From contig JAVEDP010000022.1 of the NCBI GenBank assembly GCA_030841085.1, forward strand, positions 186,001-250,000: a stretch of DNA of 64,000 nt, in the 5' to 3' direction. The notes under the pieces are model-generated. The model had not been told where the DNA came from. It worked only from the letters and a program-made list of their open reading frames with translations, and made no database searches. This DNA is from Pyrinomonadaceae bacterium (GTDB lineage: Bacteria; Acidobacteriota; Blastocatellia; Pyrinomonadales; Pyrinomonadaceae). The first letter of the stretch is position 1. Each line of letters begins with the position of its first letter. Positions 1 to 8,530 of this stretch are shown here, piece after piece. A program made the position numbers and the translations under genes.

Positions 1-944
1 GCTTGCGCAGTCGCCATTCCATAACCGGGAACGAACACGACCTGCTTTGCATATGCCATTTGCGTGGCAATGTCTTCCATGCTGACTTCACGCATCGTGC
101 CCGTTTGTTCACCCTGCGTGCTCGAGGCGGCAGCGCTTCCGAAAGCGCCAAACAGCACGTTCGTCATCGAACGATTCATCGCGCGACACATCAGGATCGA
201 AAGAATGAATCCGGAGAAACCGTCAAGCGTGCCGGCAATGATCAGAACGTTGTTTGATAAGACAAAGCCTGTCGCCGCCGACGCCAGACCCGCATAAGAA
301 TTGAGCAGCGACATCACTACCGGCATGTCTGCCGCGCCGATTGGCATGACCAGCAGCAGTCCGAAGATAAATGCCAGCCCGACCATCGTGAAGAACAGCG
401 GCATCGAGCCGGGTACAAAGATGAGGTAAACAAAAATGCCGACCGTCGTGGCCAGCAGCGCCATGTTGAAAATGTTTTGGCCTTTGTACGTGAACGGCGT
501 GCCGCGCACCAGGCTCTGCAACTTCGCGAAGGCCAGCAAGCTTCCGGTCGTGGTCAACGCGCCGAGCATTACTTCAAAGCCGAGCGCCGCCATCGTGATC
601 GTTTCGAGATGACCCGCGTGACGATAGAACTCGGAAATACCCACCAGCGCCGCGGCGAAAGCACCGAATGCGTGCGACAGCGCAGTTCGTTGCGGCATCG
701 CAGTCATCGGCACCCAAAGACCCATTGCCAAACCAACCAGCGAGCCCAGCACCAGACCGGTGATGATCCAGGTGAAGGTAATGATCTCGTAATGCATCAG
801 CGTGCCGATGATGGCCATCAACATGCCAAACTCCGCCAGATGCATGCCGCGCTTGGCAGACTCCGGATGGCTCAATCCTTTTAGCCCGAGAATGAAAAGG
901 ATCGAGGCCAGCAGGTAGCTTAGTTCGATGAAGTAGGTGCGCAC
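1..944 (-). CDS. pntB: NAD(P) transhydrogenase subunit beta (partial, runs off the left edge)
   Basis: This is the N-terminal two thirds of the beta subunit of proton-translocating transhydrogenase, an inner-membrane enzyme that moves hydride from NADH to NADP+ using proton flow. My minus-strand translation from the GTG at 944 gives a run of hydrophobic helices (YFIELSYLLASILFILGLKG, then GLVLGSLVGLAMG, FTMVGLAFIFGLLLVMPIGA). After a linker the NADP-binding domain begins as QVVFVPGYGMATAQ, which is the start of domain III of PntB. About 314 residues are visible and the 3' end lies outside the window. No ATG is close, so GTG is the likely start. The two alpha genes lie just upstream in the same direction. 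Family assignment is firm; the start is less so. Confidence 0.9.
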   Translation of the reverse strand, partial: MRTYFIELSYLLASILFILGLKGLSHPESAKRGMHLAEFGMLMAIIGTLMHYEIITFTWIITGLVLGSLVGLAMGLWVPMTAMPQRTALSHAFGAFAAALVGISEFYRHAGHLETITMAALGFEVMLGALTTTGSLLAFAKLQSLVRGTPFTYKGQNIFNMALLATTVGIFVYLIFVPGSMPLFFTMVGLAFIFGLLLVMPIGAADMPVVMSLLNSYAGLASAATGFVLSNNVLIIAGTLDGFSGFILSILMCRAMNRSMTNVLFGAFGSAAASSTQGEQTGTMREVSMEDIATQMAYAKQVVFVPGYGMATAQ

Positions 945-1040
945 TGAATTTGGAATTTGGAATCTGGAATTTTGGACTTAGTATCTGCTTTTTGGTCCTT
1001 GCCTTGGTTCTGCCGACTGCCTACTGCTCCTGCCGACTGC

Positions 1041-1349
1041 CTACTTCTTTTCTTCCTTCGCCGCAGGCTTGCGCTTGAACATCCTCAGCATGCGATCGGT
1101 GATCACAAATCCGCCCACAACATTCGTGGTCGAACAAAAGACCGCAGTGAAACCAAGAATCGTGCTGATCGTGTTGTAATGAGCGCCGGCTGTAACGATG
1201 GACCCGACCAGCGAGATTCCCGAGATGGCATTCGTCGCCGACATCAGCGGCGTGTGCAACAGCGGCGGCACTCGCGAAATAACCTGGTAACCGAGAAAGG
1301 CCGCGAGCGCGAAAACGTAAAGCGCGGAAATTAATGTTGCTGCAGTCAT
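1041..1349 (-). CDS. pntAB: NAD(P) transhydrogenase subunit alpha part 2 (membrane segment)
   Basis: This 102-residue protein is the separate membrane part of the alpha subunit, as in three-subunit transhydrogenases. It starts MTAATLISALYVFALAAFLG and has three hydrophobic segments with the typical VPPLLHTPLMSATNAISG region that contributes to the proton channel. The C-terminus is basic and charged (KRKPAAKEEKK). The open frame extends further upstream, but the start at 1349 is preferred because GGAGGG lies 8-9 bases before it and the upstream part is palindromic repeat sequence. It sits between pntA1 (upstream) and pntB (downstream) and is surely part of the same membrane complex. Confidence 0.93.
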   Translation of the reverse strand: MTAATLISALYVFALAAFLGYQVISRVPPLLHTPLMSATNAISGISLVGSIVTAGAHYNTISTILGFTAVFCSTTNVVGGFVITDRMLRMFKRKPAAKEEKK

Positions 1350-1418
1350 AATCCGACGACCCTCCAAATCATGAGTGGGAATTTCCGATCCGGAAACACC
1401 AGCACTCAACCAGACTTG

Positions 1419-1577
1419 CGGCTTTGCTGCGGCCCGTGCGGTAAGGCTGTGCCTTACCGCAAGCTCTCTTCTACTTCCGGAGGCTATGCCTCTTCCGAAT
1501 CGGAGGCGTAGCCTCAAATACAAAATTTAGATCGCCGGTAAGGCGGAGCCTTACCGCACGGGTGGCGGCAAAGCCGC
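1419..1577. repeat. Inverted-repeat element between the two pntA genes
   Basis: About 159 bases form a large inverted repeat: the left arm around 1419-1447 (GCGGCTTTGC then GTGCGGTAAGGC) is mirrored by the right arm at 1548-1577 (GCCTTACCGCAC then GGCAAAGCCGC). Smaller palindromes lie within, such as GCGGTAAGGC-TGT-GCCTTACCGC and two GGAGGC(T/G)TAGCCTC-like units. The right end touches the pntA1 stop codon directly. It looks like a non-autonomous palindromic (MITE or REP-pair type) element. Confidence 0.7.
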
Positions 1578-2717
1578 TCAAGCAACAGCGCTCAACGCCG
1601 CTGCTACTCTTTGATTCACAACCTCGCCCTGATGCGTGACGCAGGATGGACCAACCACGTCATCGTTCATATCGATGCTCAATTCCCCGTTTTTGATCAG
1701 CAAACCGAGGAACGCCGTGACGTTGCGCGAATACAACTGACTCGCATGGACCGGAACGGTGGCGGCCAAATTGGTAGGCGCGATGATCGTCACGCCATTT
1801 CGTTCTACAGATTGATCGGGCTTGCTCCCGACAACGTTACCTCCAGTCGATCCGGCCAGGTCGATGATCACTGAGCCCCGCTTCATACCGCTTACGGCGG
1901 ATTCATCCATCAGCAACGGCGCGCGGCGCCCCGGAACTTGCGCAGTTGTGACCACCACGTCTGCGGTTTTGGCATGCTCCGCGATCAAGTCGCGACCGCG
2001 CTGTAAAGCCTCTTCAGACAACTCCAACGCGTAACCGCCGGCGTCTTCTGTTTTCAGTCCGCCCAGATCAACTTCCAAAAACGTTGCGCCCAGCGAACGC
2101 ACTTGTTCACCAGCCGCAGCCCGCACGTCGTACCCTTCAACCACTGCGCCTAACCGCCGCGCAGTTGCAATCGCCTGCAGTCCAGCCACGCCCGCGCCCA
2201 ACACCAGCACGCGCGCCGGCGGCACCGTGCCCGCGGCCGTCATGAGCAACGGAAACATTCGCGGAATCTGCGCCGCTCCAATGATCACCGCTTTGTAACC
2301 CGCAACGGTGGCCATCGACGACAGCGCGTCCATCGCCTGCGCGCGCGTAATGCGCGGCACTAGTTCCATCGCGAACGTGGTGACACCCTGCGCGACAGCC
2401 GGCGCTAACGCTTCCGGCTCGTCAAGCGGTCGCAGAAAACCAAGCACGACTGCGTCTTTTTTGAGTTGTGAAAAAACTTCTTTAGGCGGGCGATTGACTG
2501 TGACTAAAACGTCGGCTGCGGCAAGCATCGCATTGCGGTCGGCAGAAATTTCCGCTCCGGCCTGCGCGTAATCATCATCGGATCGCGCCGCAGCCAGGCC
2601 AGCGTCGTGTTCGATGATCACTGCGACCTTTAATGCGACCAGCTTCTTCACCGACTCGGGCATAAGCGCCACCCGCGCTTCACCGGAGGTGCTGTCGCGC
2701 AACACGACGATGTTCAT
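1578..2717 (-). CDS. pntAA: NAD(P) transhydrogenase subunit alpha part 1 (NAD-binding)
   Basis: This 379-residue protein is the soluble NAD(H)-binding domain I of transhydrogenase, related to alanine dehydrogenase. It begins MNIVVLRDSTSGEARVALMP, has the family segment RAQAMDALSSMATVAGYKAV near residue 125, and a Rossmann glycine motif GAGVAGLQAIATARRLGA followed by GYDVRA near residues 175-200. The length is right for the split form of PntA. The small membrane part is encoded 228 bases downstream instead of being fused, and the space is filled by an inverted-repeat element. It is the first gene of the pntA1-pntA2-pntB group and probably carries its promoter, as no gene is upstream on this strand. 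Confidence 0.95.
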   Translation of the reverse strand: MNIVVLRDSTSGEARVALMPESVKKLVALKVAVIIEHDAGLAAARSDDDYAQAGAEISADRNAMLAAADVLVTVNRPPKEVFSQLKKDAVVLGFLRPLDEPEALAPAVAQGVTTFAMELVPRITRAQAMDALSSMATVAGYKAVIIGAAQIPRMFPLLMTAAGTVPPARVLVLGAGVAGLQAIATARRLGAVVEGYDVRAAAGEQVRSLGATFLEVDLGGLKTEDAGGYALELSEEALQRGRDLIAEHAKTADVVVTTAQVPGRRAPLLMDESAVSGMKRGSVIIDLAGSTGGNVVGSKPDQSVERNGVTIIAPTNLAATVPVHASQLYSRNVTAFLGLLIKNGELSIDMNDDVVGPSCVTHQGEVVNQRVAAALSAVA

Positions 2718-3075
2718 CTTTTTCTCAAACGATTGCGCTGAACTTGAATGAAGTTGGAATTACAGGACGAGAGTATAACACCCGAAAAAATGCGCCTACA
2801 ATTTTTGTTGGCCTTGCTCGATTCAAGAAAAGATCCAAAGATTACGCAGCTTACACCGATTTACAGAAACCCGACTGGTCATGCCTATGTCCGCATTTGC
2901 CCTGACCAGGCGCGCGGCAATGGCGAGGCCGTCCTGAAGGGATGGGCCTTCTTCCAATCTTAAGGATCAATCTGTGAAATCTGCGTAATCTGCGGATCGC
3001 TCTTCAGCCTGTCTCGTTATGATCAGGCCAAACTTGCGAAGGCGACAGCTCGGTACCTATAATCCTTCCGACCAC
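2718..3075. other. Intergenic stretch between pntAA and tRNA-Glu
   Basis: No convincing gene is present. A 71-codon open frame at 2748-2963 lacks a ribosome site and family features. Bases 2969-3000 contain a run of the type AATCTGCGTAATCTGCGGAT, a simple environmental repeat also related to the element at 54739-54875. The region must hold the divergent pntA promoter and the tRNA promoter, but I cannot place them with confidence. Confidence 0.5.
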
Positions 3076-3152
3076 GGCGCATTGGTGTAGTTGGTTAACA
3101 CGCTGCCCTCTCAAGGCAGAGATCACGGGTTCGAGTCCCGTATGCGCTACCA
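3076..3152 (+). tRNA. tRNA-Glu (anticodon CTC)
   Basis: A full cloverleaf can be folded by hand. The acceptor stem is GGCGCAT/ATGCGCT with a G-U pair at the end, and the D stem is GTGT/ACAC. The anticodon stem is CTGCC/GGCAG around the loop CTCTCAA, giving anticodon CTC. The T arm is ACGGG-TTCGAGT-CCCGT. A discriminator A and an encoded CCA (3150-3152) follow. CTC reads GAG, hence glutamate. It stands alone between pntAA and the methyltransferase gene. Confidence 0.95.
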
Positions 3153-3191
3153 ATTTTTCGTCGCTACCCGCCTGTTGATTCAAATTATTTC

Positions 3192-3959
3192 ATGAAGACA
3201 AAAGATTACGCGGACCTGCATGCTCTCGAAGAAGAATTTTGGTGGTTTGCAGGGATGCGCGACATCACGGGTGCGCTGCTCGATCCCATTTGTGCCGGCG
3301 CACGCGATCGCATGATCCTTGACGCCGGCTGCGGCACTGGAGGCAATCTTTCATGGCTCGCGCGCTACGCCGGAAATGGAAAAGTGATCGGCATTGATGT
3401 GGCGGCGGAGGCGCTCGGGTTTTGTGCTGCCGGCCAACACGAAGGTTTGATCCAGAGCTCGGCCACGCATTTACCTTTTGCCGATTCGTCCTTTGATCTG
3501 GTCACAAGCTTTGACGTGCTCATGCAACTGCCGGGCGACCGGTCGGATGAGCAAGCTATTCGGGAAATGTATCGTGTGCTGCGAACCGGCGGGCTCGTGT
3601 TCGTGCGGGTCGCTGCTTACGAATGGATGCGCAGCGGTCACGACGAGGCGCTCGCGACCCAGCGCCGTTACACTCTTGGTGAACTGAATGAGAAGATGAG
3701 GAATGCGGGCTTCAACATTCTTCGTGCGACCTACGCTAACACGCTGTTACTGCCGGCTGCCGCAGTAAGGCGGCTCCTGTTAAAGCGTATTGGCCTCGCC
3801 GATAAAGGCTCGGACGTGACGCCGTTGCCGCCTAAGTTCGAATGGCTGAATCGCTTCCTCGCCAATGCGCTCCGAAGCGAAGCGCGAATCCTGAGAAATC
3901 CGCGCGCGCGTTTGCCAGCCGGCCTTTCCGCTATTTGCATCGCCGAAAAAACCAAATGA
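3192..3959 (+). CDS. Class I SAM-dependent methyltransferase
   Basis: This 255-residue protein has the class I Rossmann methyltransferase core: motif I ILDAGCGTGGNLSWLA near residue 42 for SAM binding, the acidic residue of strand 2 in VIGIDVAAEAL, and motif IV-like FDLVTSFDVLMQL. A SAM-binding Methyltransf_11/25 type fold is clear, but the substrate cannot be read from the sequence. It begins 40 bases after tRNA-Glu. The sugar-modifying genes at 6261-9298, on the opposite strand, make a role in glycan or lipid modification possible, although this is only context. No strong ribosome site precedes the ATG. Confidence 0.85.
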   Translation: MKTKDYADLHALEEEFWWFAGMRDITGALLDPICAGARDRMILDAGCGTGGNLSWLARYAGNGKVIGIDVAAEALGFCAAGQHEGLIQSSATHLPFADSSFDLVTSFDVLMQLPGDRSDEQAIREMYRVLRTGGLVFVRVAAYEWMRSGHDEALATQRRYTLGELNEKMRNAGFNILRATYANTLLLPAAAVRRLLLKRIGLADKGSDVTPLPPKFEWLNRFLANALRSEARILRNPRARLPAGLSAICIAEKTK

Positions 3960-4009
3960 GTGAGTCAAGTACGTTTGTCTCTGCGGTGGATCTTTATTAG
4001 CGATTGCTC

Positions 4010-4056
4010 ACCACTGAGACACAGAGAACACCAAGGACGCACAGAGATTACGCCAA
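4010..4056. repeat. Short environmental repeat (GAGACACAGAGAACACC type)
   Basis: Bases 4010-4056 read ACTGAGACACAGAGAACACC followed by AAGGACGCACAGAGATTACG. This low-complexity intergenic sequence is of the kind that recurs in many uncultured bacterial genomes. Only one copy is in this window, so repeat status here rests on general knowledge. Confidence 0.4.
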
Positions 4057-4117
4057 ACAAGGACAGCACCAAACATTCTTGCGATCTAAGGATCTCATCG
4101 GTCCGCTTCGGGCGTGC

Positions 4118-5962
4118 TTATTTGACTGCCATCGCACTCGTTTTTTGAATGATGTGCTTCCCGGCAAGTGGTGCGGCCTTGCCCGTACGCGCGTCAAAAG
4201 CCCAGGCGCTAATTATCAGGGGGTTCCTGGGCAGGCCACTAATAGAGAAAGACTTTTGCCAGCGGGCGTACTCGGACGGCGGTTTGCTTCGCCACATTCG
4301 TGCCAGCAGACCTCCGTTCTCGTCTGGATTAGCAATAGCGAAAATAACAGAATCTCCCTCTTCCCGATCATAAGTAAGAAGAATGGCATCCGCAGGGTGA
4401 TCCCACCCAGGCAACATCGCCCAGCCCGCAGCCGTATAAATGTCGGCGCCGGTTTGGGTGACGGAATCTATTGACCCATACGATCCGGAGGGTTGCGCGA
4501 CCCCAATTGCGATGTCCTGCACTCTATTGCTTTTGATCAAGGCGGGTCGCAAGAAACCCAGACCGTCCAAACTATTTGCGGTGTGCTTGAGATACTCAAC
4601 ATCCGGATAGACCTTCAGAGCGAGGCAGTGGTCGTCGGCCGCCACGTTGATGAGAAGCAAGCAAGCCTTGCTTTGTTCAAGCAATTGGCTGAACAGGAGC
4701 ATGTGCCTGATGTAATAAGGGTAGATTACCAATTGCAGGGCGACGACGACTCCCGCCAAAAGTATAAGCAGCCTTCTTTTCACGCCAGCCAGTTTGCCTG
4801 CGGTGATCTCGGTGTCAAGTACGATTGGGATTAGATGGAGCAAGGCGATTGGTAAATACAGCGTGAACGTTGTGTAGCGTGAAGAAAAAGCCTGTTCAAC
4901 GCCAAAGCCGACGCGCCCGACGGTTATTAACACAGCGGTCGCGAGGGAATAGGTTCCGAGCATCAACCATGCCGCGGCGCGGCGGTCTCGTTTCATCTCT
5001 CTTCGCAAATAAAACGTCGACACCACGAAAAACGCAACCAATAACAGTCCCGTAATGCCGGCGATGATCTTTTGCAGCGTGCGAGAAAGCCCCAATACGG
5101 AAAAGGCCTCTCCCGGCTCAAGCGCTTTACCTAAGAGCACCAGGAAATAACTTAATGCCTTTACCGGATGAATGAGAGATTCGGAAAGGCTGGGATGGCC
5201 CACGGGGTTATGGTAACCATGAAAGTAAAGCGCAGCACTGGCGACGAACGCGGCAATCCATACGAGCATTAACCATTTCCTGTTAGTCTGCCGCGGCGAG
5301 GTGGTCCAACCAAGCAAAGGGAGCACCAGCAACCAGCATAAGATTCCGTTGGCCGACGAGAAGGTGCTGATCGTCGCCAGCCCCATGCACAACAAAAGTT
5401 TCACGCGCGGGCCGAGTTGCGAATAAGTGATCACGAGACAGGTAGTCACGCAAGCGATGGGCATGAAATAGACGATCTGCATGCCCAGCAGCCAGTTCTG
5501 GTATTGCAGCGGGGAAAATATGAGGAGATTGGCTAGAACATAAATCGTTATGCGTCGCGCGGGGCTGCCGCCGATTGTGAGTTTTTCCAGACGATAAATG
5601 TTAATAGAGACGAGACTCGCGAGCGCGAGGCTCACCAGCAACTCGTATCTTTTGTCCCACCTGGTCAGCCACCCGAGGCCGACAAAGATAAGATTTGGGA
5701 AGAACTGGCGAAACTCGTTCTGTTGCGCAAAGAGATCGCCGAGAGTAAGAGTTCCCTGCGAAAATTTCTCGAAAAACTTGACGTATAGCCATTCGTCCCA
5801 GTGTGGTACGTCGACGCCGTATTTCAAGATTAGCGCGAGAATGAGGCACGCAGGTAATATCGACAAGCAAACGGCCAACACTTGCGTCAACTTGTAAGAC
5901 GTTTGCAGTTTCATGGCATCGCTTTCCACAACGCTTGAACTATCCAGGATGTCGCCATTCAA
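4118..5962 (-). CDS. Polytopic membrane protein, unknown function (glycosyltransferase-C-like architecture)
   Basis: This 614-residue protein has about ten or more hydrophobic segments through residues 25-430, then a soluble C-terminal domain of about 180 residues. After the first helix it carries VDVPHWDEWLYVKFF. An acidic loop in this position resembles the first periplasmic loop of GT-C type glycosyltransferases, though I do not recognise the exact family. The start is uncertain: 5962 gives the longest frame, while the ATG at 5914 (MKLQTSYKL) would put the first helix nearer the N-terminus. The neighbouring aminotransferase, epimerase and GT2 genes on the same strand suggest a role in polysaccharide or glycolipid assembly. 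That role is inference. Confidence 0.65.
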   Translation of the reverse strand: MNGDILDSSSVVESDAMKLQTSYKLTQVLAVCLSILPACLILALILKYGVDVPHWDEWLYVKFFEKFSQGTLTLGDLFAQQNEFRQFFPNLIFVGLGWLTRWDKRYELLVSLALASLVSINIYRLEKLTIGGSPARRITIYVLANLLIFSPLQYQNWLLGMQIVYFMPIACVTTCLVITYSQLGPRVKLLLCMGLATISTFSSANGILCWLLVLPLLGWTTSPRQTNRKWLMLVWIAAFVASAALYFHGYHNPVGHPSLSESLIHPVKALSYFLVLLGKALEPGEAFSVLGLSRTLQKIIAGITGLLLVAFFVVSTFYLRREMKRDRRAAAWLMLGTYSLATAVLITVGRVGFGVEQAFSSRYTTFTLYLPIALLHLIPIVLDTEITAGKLAGVKRRLLILLAGVVVALQLVIYPYYIRHMLLFSQLLEQSKACLLLINVAADDHCLALKVYPDVEYLKHTANSLDGLGFLRPALIKSNRVQDIAIGVAQPSGSYGSIDSVTQTGADIYTAAGWAMLPGWDHPADAILLTYDREEGDSVIFAIANPDENGGLLARMWRSKPPSEYARWQKSFSISGLPRNPLIISAWAFDARTGKAAPLAGKHIIQKTSAMAVK

Positions 5963-5989
5963 TATTCTATCCGTTGACTAACGCACATT

Positions 5990-6211
5990 GTGAAAAGTCC
6001 AAAACGCATTGGTGCTTTAATACTGACCGGGTTCTTTGCATTCGCGCCTCCGGGAACATTGATTTTCGGCTTTATGATCATCCTGGCGGTTATTGGTAAT
6101 CGCCGGATCGTCATTGCAGGCGCGGTGGTCCTTATCGGATTGGGAGCGACGTGGTTAATGATTCGAAGAAGACGAGCCCATAACAAGAGGAACGGACGAC
6201 CACAATCCTAA
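5990..6211 (+). CDS. Small two-helix membrane protein (hypothetical)
   Basis: A 73-residue frame starting at GTG 5990 encodes two hydrophobic segments (ALILTGFFAFAPPGTLIFGF and VIAGAVVLIGLGATWLMI) ending in a basic tail (RRRRAHNKRNGR). The composition looks like a genuine small membrane protein with positive residues inside. However, there is no clear ribosome site and it lies alone on the plus strand, divergent from the membrane protein gene. I do not recognise a family. Confidence 0.4.
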   Translation: MKSPKRIGALILTGFFAFAPPGTLIFGFMIILAVIGNRRIVIAGAVVLIGLGATWLMIRRRRAHNKRNGRPQS

Positions 6212-6260
6212 GCACGACGCAATTCCGCAATTCCGATCACGAAAGAAATAAAACTCCGGG

Positions 6261-7367
6261 TCAATTCTCAAAAGCCATTATTTCCGCTGCGACTTCTTCA
6301 ACTTCGTTCCGCGACAGTTGCGGATAGAGCGGCAATGAAACGATCCTCCTCGCTACATGTTCCGCAATGGGGATAGCGGCTTGCTGGCCCGTTTTTCGGA
6401 ATAGCGGCTGCTGATGGAGCAAAAAGGGGTAGTGAATCATTGTCTCGATTTCTCGATCGAACAAGTATCTGCGCAGGCGTTCACGTTCGGGATGCTGTAC
6501 GACGTATAAATGAAAGTTGTGTGACTCTCCGCCAACCGGAAATGGGGTTTCGATTCGCGAGCCTCGAAATGCGTCGTCATAAATCTGCGCCAGCTCGATT
6601 CTTTTGCGGTTCCAATCCATCAGATGTTTTAGCTTGACGCGCAACACCGCTGCCTGAACTTCGTCCATCCGCGAATTGCGCCCGGCGGTACTCATTTGCA
6701 TAGCAGCCACGTGTCCGCCCTGGCGTAATATTTTTATTTGTTCGATTAGCTCGACGTCGTCAGACGTCACCGCACCGCCGTCTCCGTAAGCTCCCAGATT
6801 TTTCGTTGGGTAGAAACTGAAGGCCGCGGCATGTCCGTGGGCCCCGGCACGTTTGCCATTCAGAGACGCCCCATGCGCCTGGGCAGCATCTTCGATTACG
6901 ATCAATCCATGGCGTGAGGCTATCTCGGTGATAGCGTTCATGTCCGCCATCTGGCCATACAGATGCACCGCCACGATGGCACGCGTCCTGGAAGTTATTG
7001 CTTTCTCTATTGCCGCCGGAGCGATGGTGTAGCGCCGGGGATCAATGTCGACAAAAAGCGGTACGCCGCCGGCATTGATCACCGCGAGCGCCGTGTAGCC
7101 GGACGATAGCGCCGGCAGAATGACTTCGTCTGCCGCGCCCTCACGTGTAGCCCCGGTAGCGATCAGCGCAAGTATCAGGGCATCGGTGCCGCTGTTGAGC
7201 GTTGCGGCCGCGCGTACGCCGCAAAAGTTTGCCCATTCGGCTTCGAAACTGTTCACTTCAGCGCCGAGAATATAGGAACCTCCATCAAGCACACCCGCAA
7301 CGGCGCGCGAAACTTCGGATCCTATTTCACGATACTGTCGTTTGAGATCGAGAAAGGGTATCCGCAT
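6261..7367 (-). CDS. DegT/DnrJ/EryC1/StrS-type sugar aminotransferase
   Basis: This roughly 368-residue PLP enzyme belongs to the family that aminates nucleotide-linked keto-sugars. It shows the N-terminal family start MRIPFLDLKRQYREIGSEV, the SGTDALILAL segment, the cofactor region VIEDAAQAHGA, and the Schiff-base lysine in FYPTKNLGAYGDGGAV. The start at 7367 is chosen because the family consensus begins here; the frame itself opens at 7409. The gene overlaps the upstream epimerase gene by about 40 bases, which implies a shared transcript. Together they would make an amino sugar for surface glycan. The exact sugar is unknown. Confidence 0.92.
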   Translation of the reverse strand: MRIPFLDLKRQYREIGSEVSRAVAGVLDGGSYILGAEVNSFEAEWANFCGVRAAATLNSGTDALILALIATGATREGAADEVILPALSSGYTALAVINAGGVPLFVDIDPRRYTIAPAAIEKAITSRTRAIVAVHLYGQMADMNAITEIASRHGLIVIEDAAQAHGASLNGKRAGAHGHAAAFSFYPTKNLGAYGDGGAVTSDDVELIEQIKILRQGGHVAAMQMSTAGRNSRMDEVQAAVLRVKLKHLMDWNRKRIELAQIYDDAFRGSRIETPFPVGGESHNFHLYVVQHPERERLRRYLFDREIETMIHYPFLLHQQPLFRKTGQQAAIPIAEHVARRIVSLPLYPQLSRNEVEEVAAEIMAFEN

Positions 7368-8376
7368 CAACATTCCAATAATGGTCGCGATGTTTTTGAT
7401 AAAACTCAATTGTGCGAATCAGGCCTTCACGTAGAGATGTGCGTGGGCGCCAGCCGGTGAGTGACTGGATCTTCTCGGCGCTGGAGTAAGCGTTGCCGAT
7501 TTCTATCGACTGCCGCTCGGGAGGAAAGGGCAAACATCTAACCGAGCCATGACCGGTCAGGCTTATCAACTCTTCAGCCAGAGCAGAAAGCATAATTGGT
7601 TCCGTGCCCCCAAGGTTAAAAACTTCTCCCTCGGCCGCCTCGCTTGCTCCTGCTCCCAACAGCGCTTCAATAACGTCGTCAACATAATTAAGATCGCGCC
7701 GCTGTTTACCCTCGCCAAATAATTCGATTACGCCGCCATCCATCGCCTGCCGGATAAACCAGGCAATAAAACTCTGCCGATCGTGCAGCAATAATTGGCG
7801 GGGACCGTACGTGTTAGTGAGGCGCAGGCATACCGAACGAATGCCGTAAACGCGCCGGTAAAGCAGGTGATACTGTTCCGCAGCGAGCTTATGTATACCG
7901 TTGATGTCTGGCGGTTCGACCCGATGTCGCTCATCTAAAGGTAAGTAGACCGGCGTCCCATAAATCTGGCGCGTGCTGGTGAATATGATCTTAACGTGCG
8001 GATTAAAACTGCGACATGCTTCTAACAGCGTCAGTTGCGCGGCGCAATTTAGCTCCAGGTCCCGCAGCGGGTTATTCATCGAATCGAGATGGCTGACGCT
8101 GCCCGCCAGATTGAAAATGTAATCTACGCCGCCGACCAGGTGGTTGATGACAGTGTTGCTGCCCATGTCGGCTATTTGCAGCTTGACGCGATCGCGTATC
8201 CCTTCGATGTTATGAAGATTACCGCCTTGACCCGGCACGAGAGAGTCGAGGATCGTTACGTCCACTCCACCAATTTCTACCAGCGCACGCGCCAGATTAC
8301 TGCCGATGAATCCAAGGCCGCCCGTAATCAAGACGGAGCGACCTTTGTATTCGACGAAATGCTCTTGTGCCATCAT
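7327..8376 (-). CDS. NAD-dependent epimerase/dehydratase (extended SDR) with substituted catalytic tyrosine
   Basis: This 349-residue protein is an extended short-chain dehydrogenase for nucleotide sugars. It has the dinucleotide motif TGGLGFIGSNLARAL near the N-terminus, the NLAGSVSH segment, FTSTRQIYGTP, and C-terminal substrate residues including LRLTNTYGPRQ. At the position of the YxxxK catalytic pair it reads NGIHK (around 7900-7902 for the Asn), so the lysine is kept but tyrosine is Asn. The start at 8376 is preferred because GGGAGG lies nine bases upstream; the longer frame to 8385 opens with TTG. It is co-directional with and overlaps the DegT aminotransferase gene. Confidence 0.88.
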   Translation of the reverse strand: MMAQEHFVEYKGRSVLITGGLGFIGSNLARALVEIGGVDVTILDSLVPGQGGNLHNIEGIRDRVKLQIADMGSNTVINHLVGGVDYIFNLAGSVSHLDSMNNPLRDLELNCAAQLTLLEACRSFNPHVKIIFTSTRQIYGTPVYLPLDERHRVEPPDINGIHKLAAEQYHLLYRRVYGIRSVCLRLTNTYGPRQLLLHDRQSFIAWFIRQAMDGGVIELFGEGKQRRDLNYVDDVIEALLGAGASEAAEGEVFNLGGTEPIMLSALAEELISLTGHGSVRCLPFPPERQSIEIGNAYSSAEKIQSLTGWRPRTSLREGLIRTIEFYQKHRDHYWNVDADTLSRSQTTVS

Positions 8377-8530
8377 GCTCAACAACCTCCCGACAGTTTT
8401 CCCAGTTGAGGCGCAGACCTCAATAAACTTTCAAAATCCGGAGGAAGGATCTCTTTATTCTGTGAGTGTTGAGTTACTTTCTGACAGCGAGTTGTTGGGT
8501 GGGAGACCTCTTACTCGTTGAGGAGAAAGA

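Noticed and set aside
2748-2963. 71-codon open frame right of pntAA
   Set aside because: It has no ribosome site and no family-like sequence, and it runs into the simple AATCTGCG repeat. It is probably chance.
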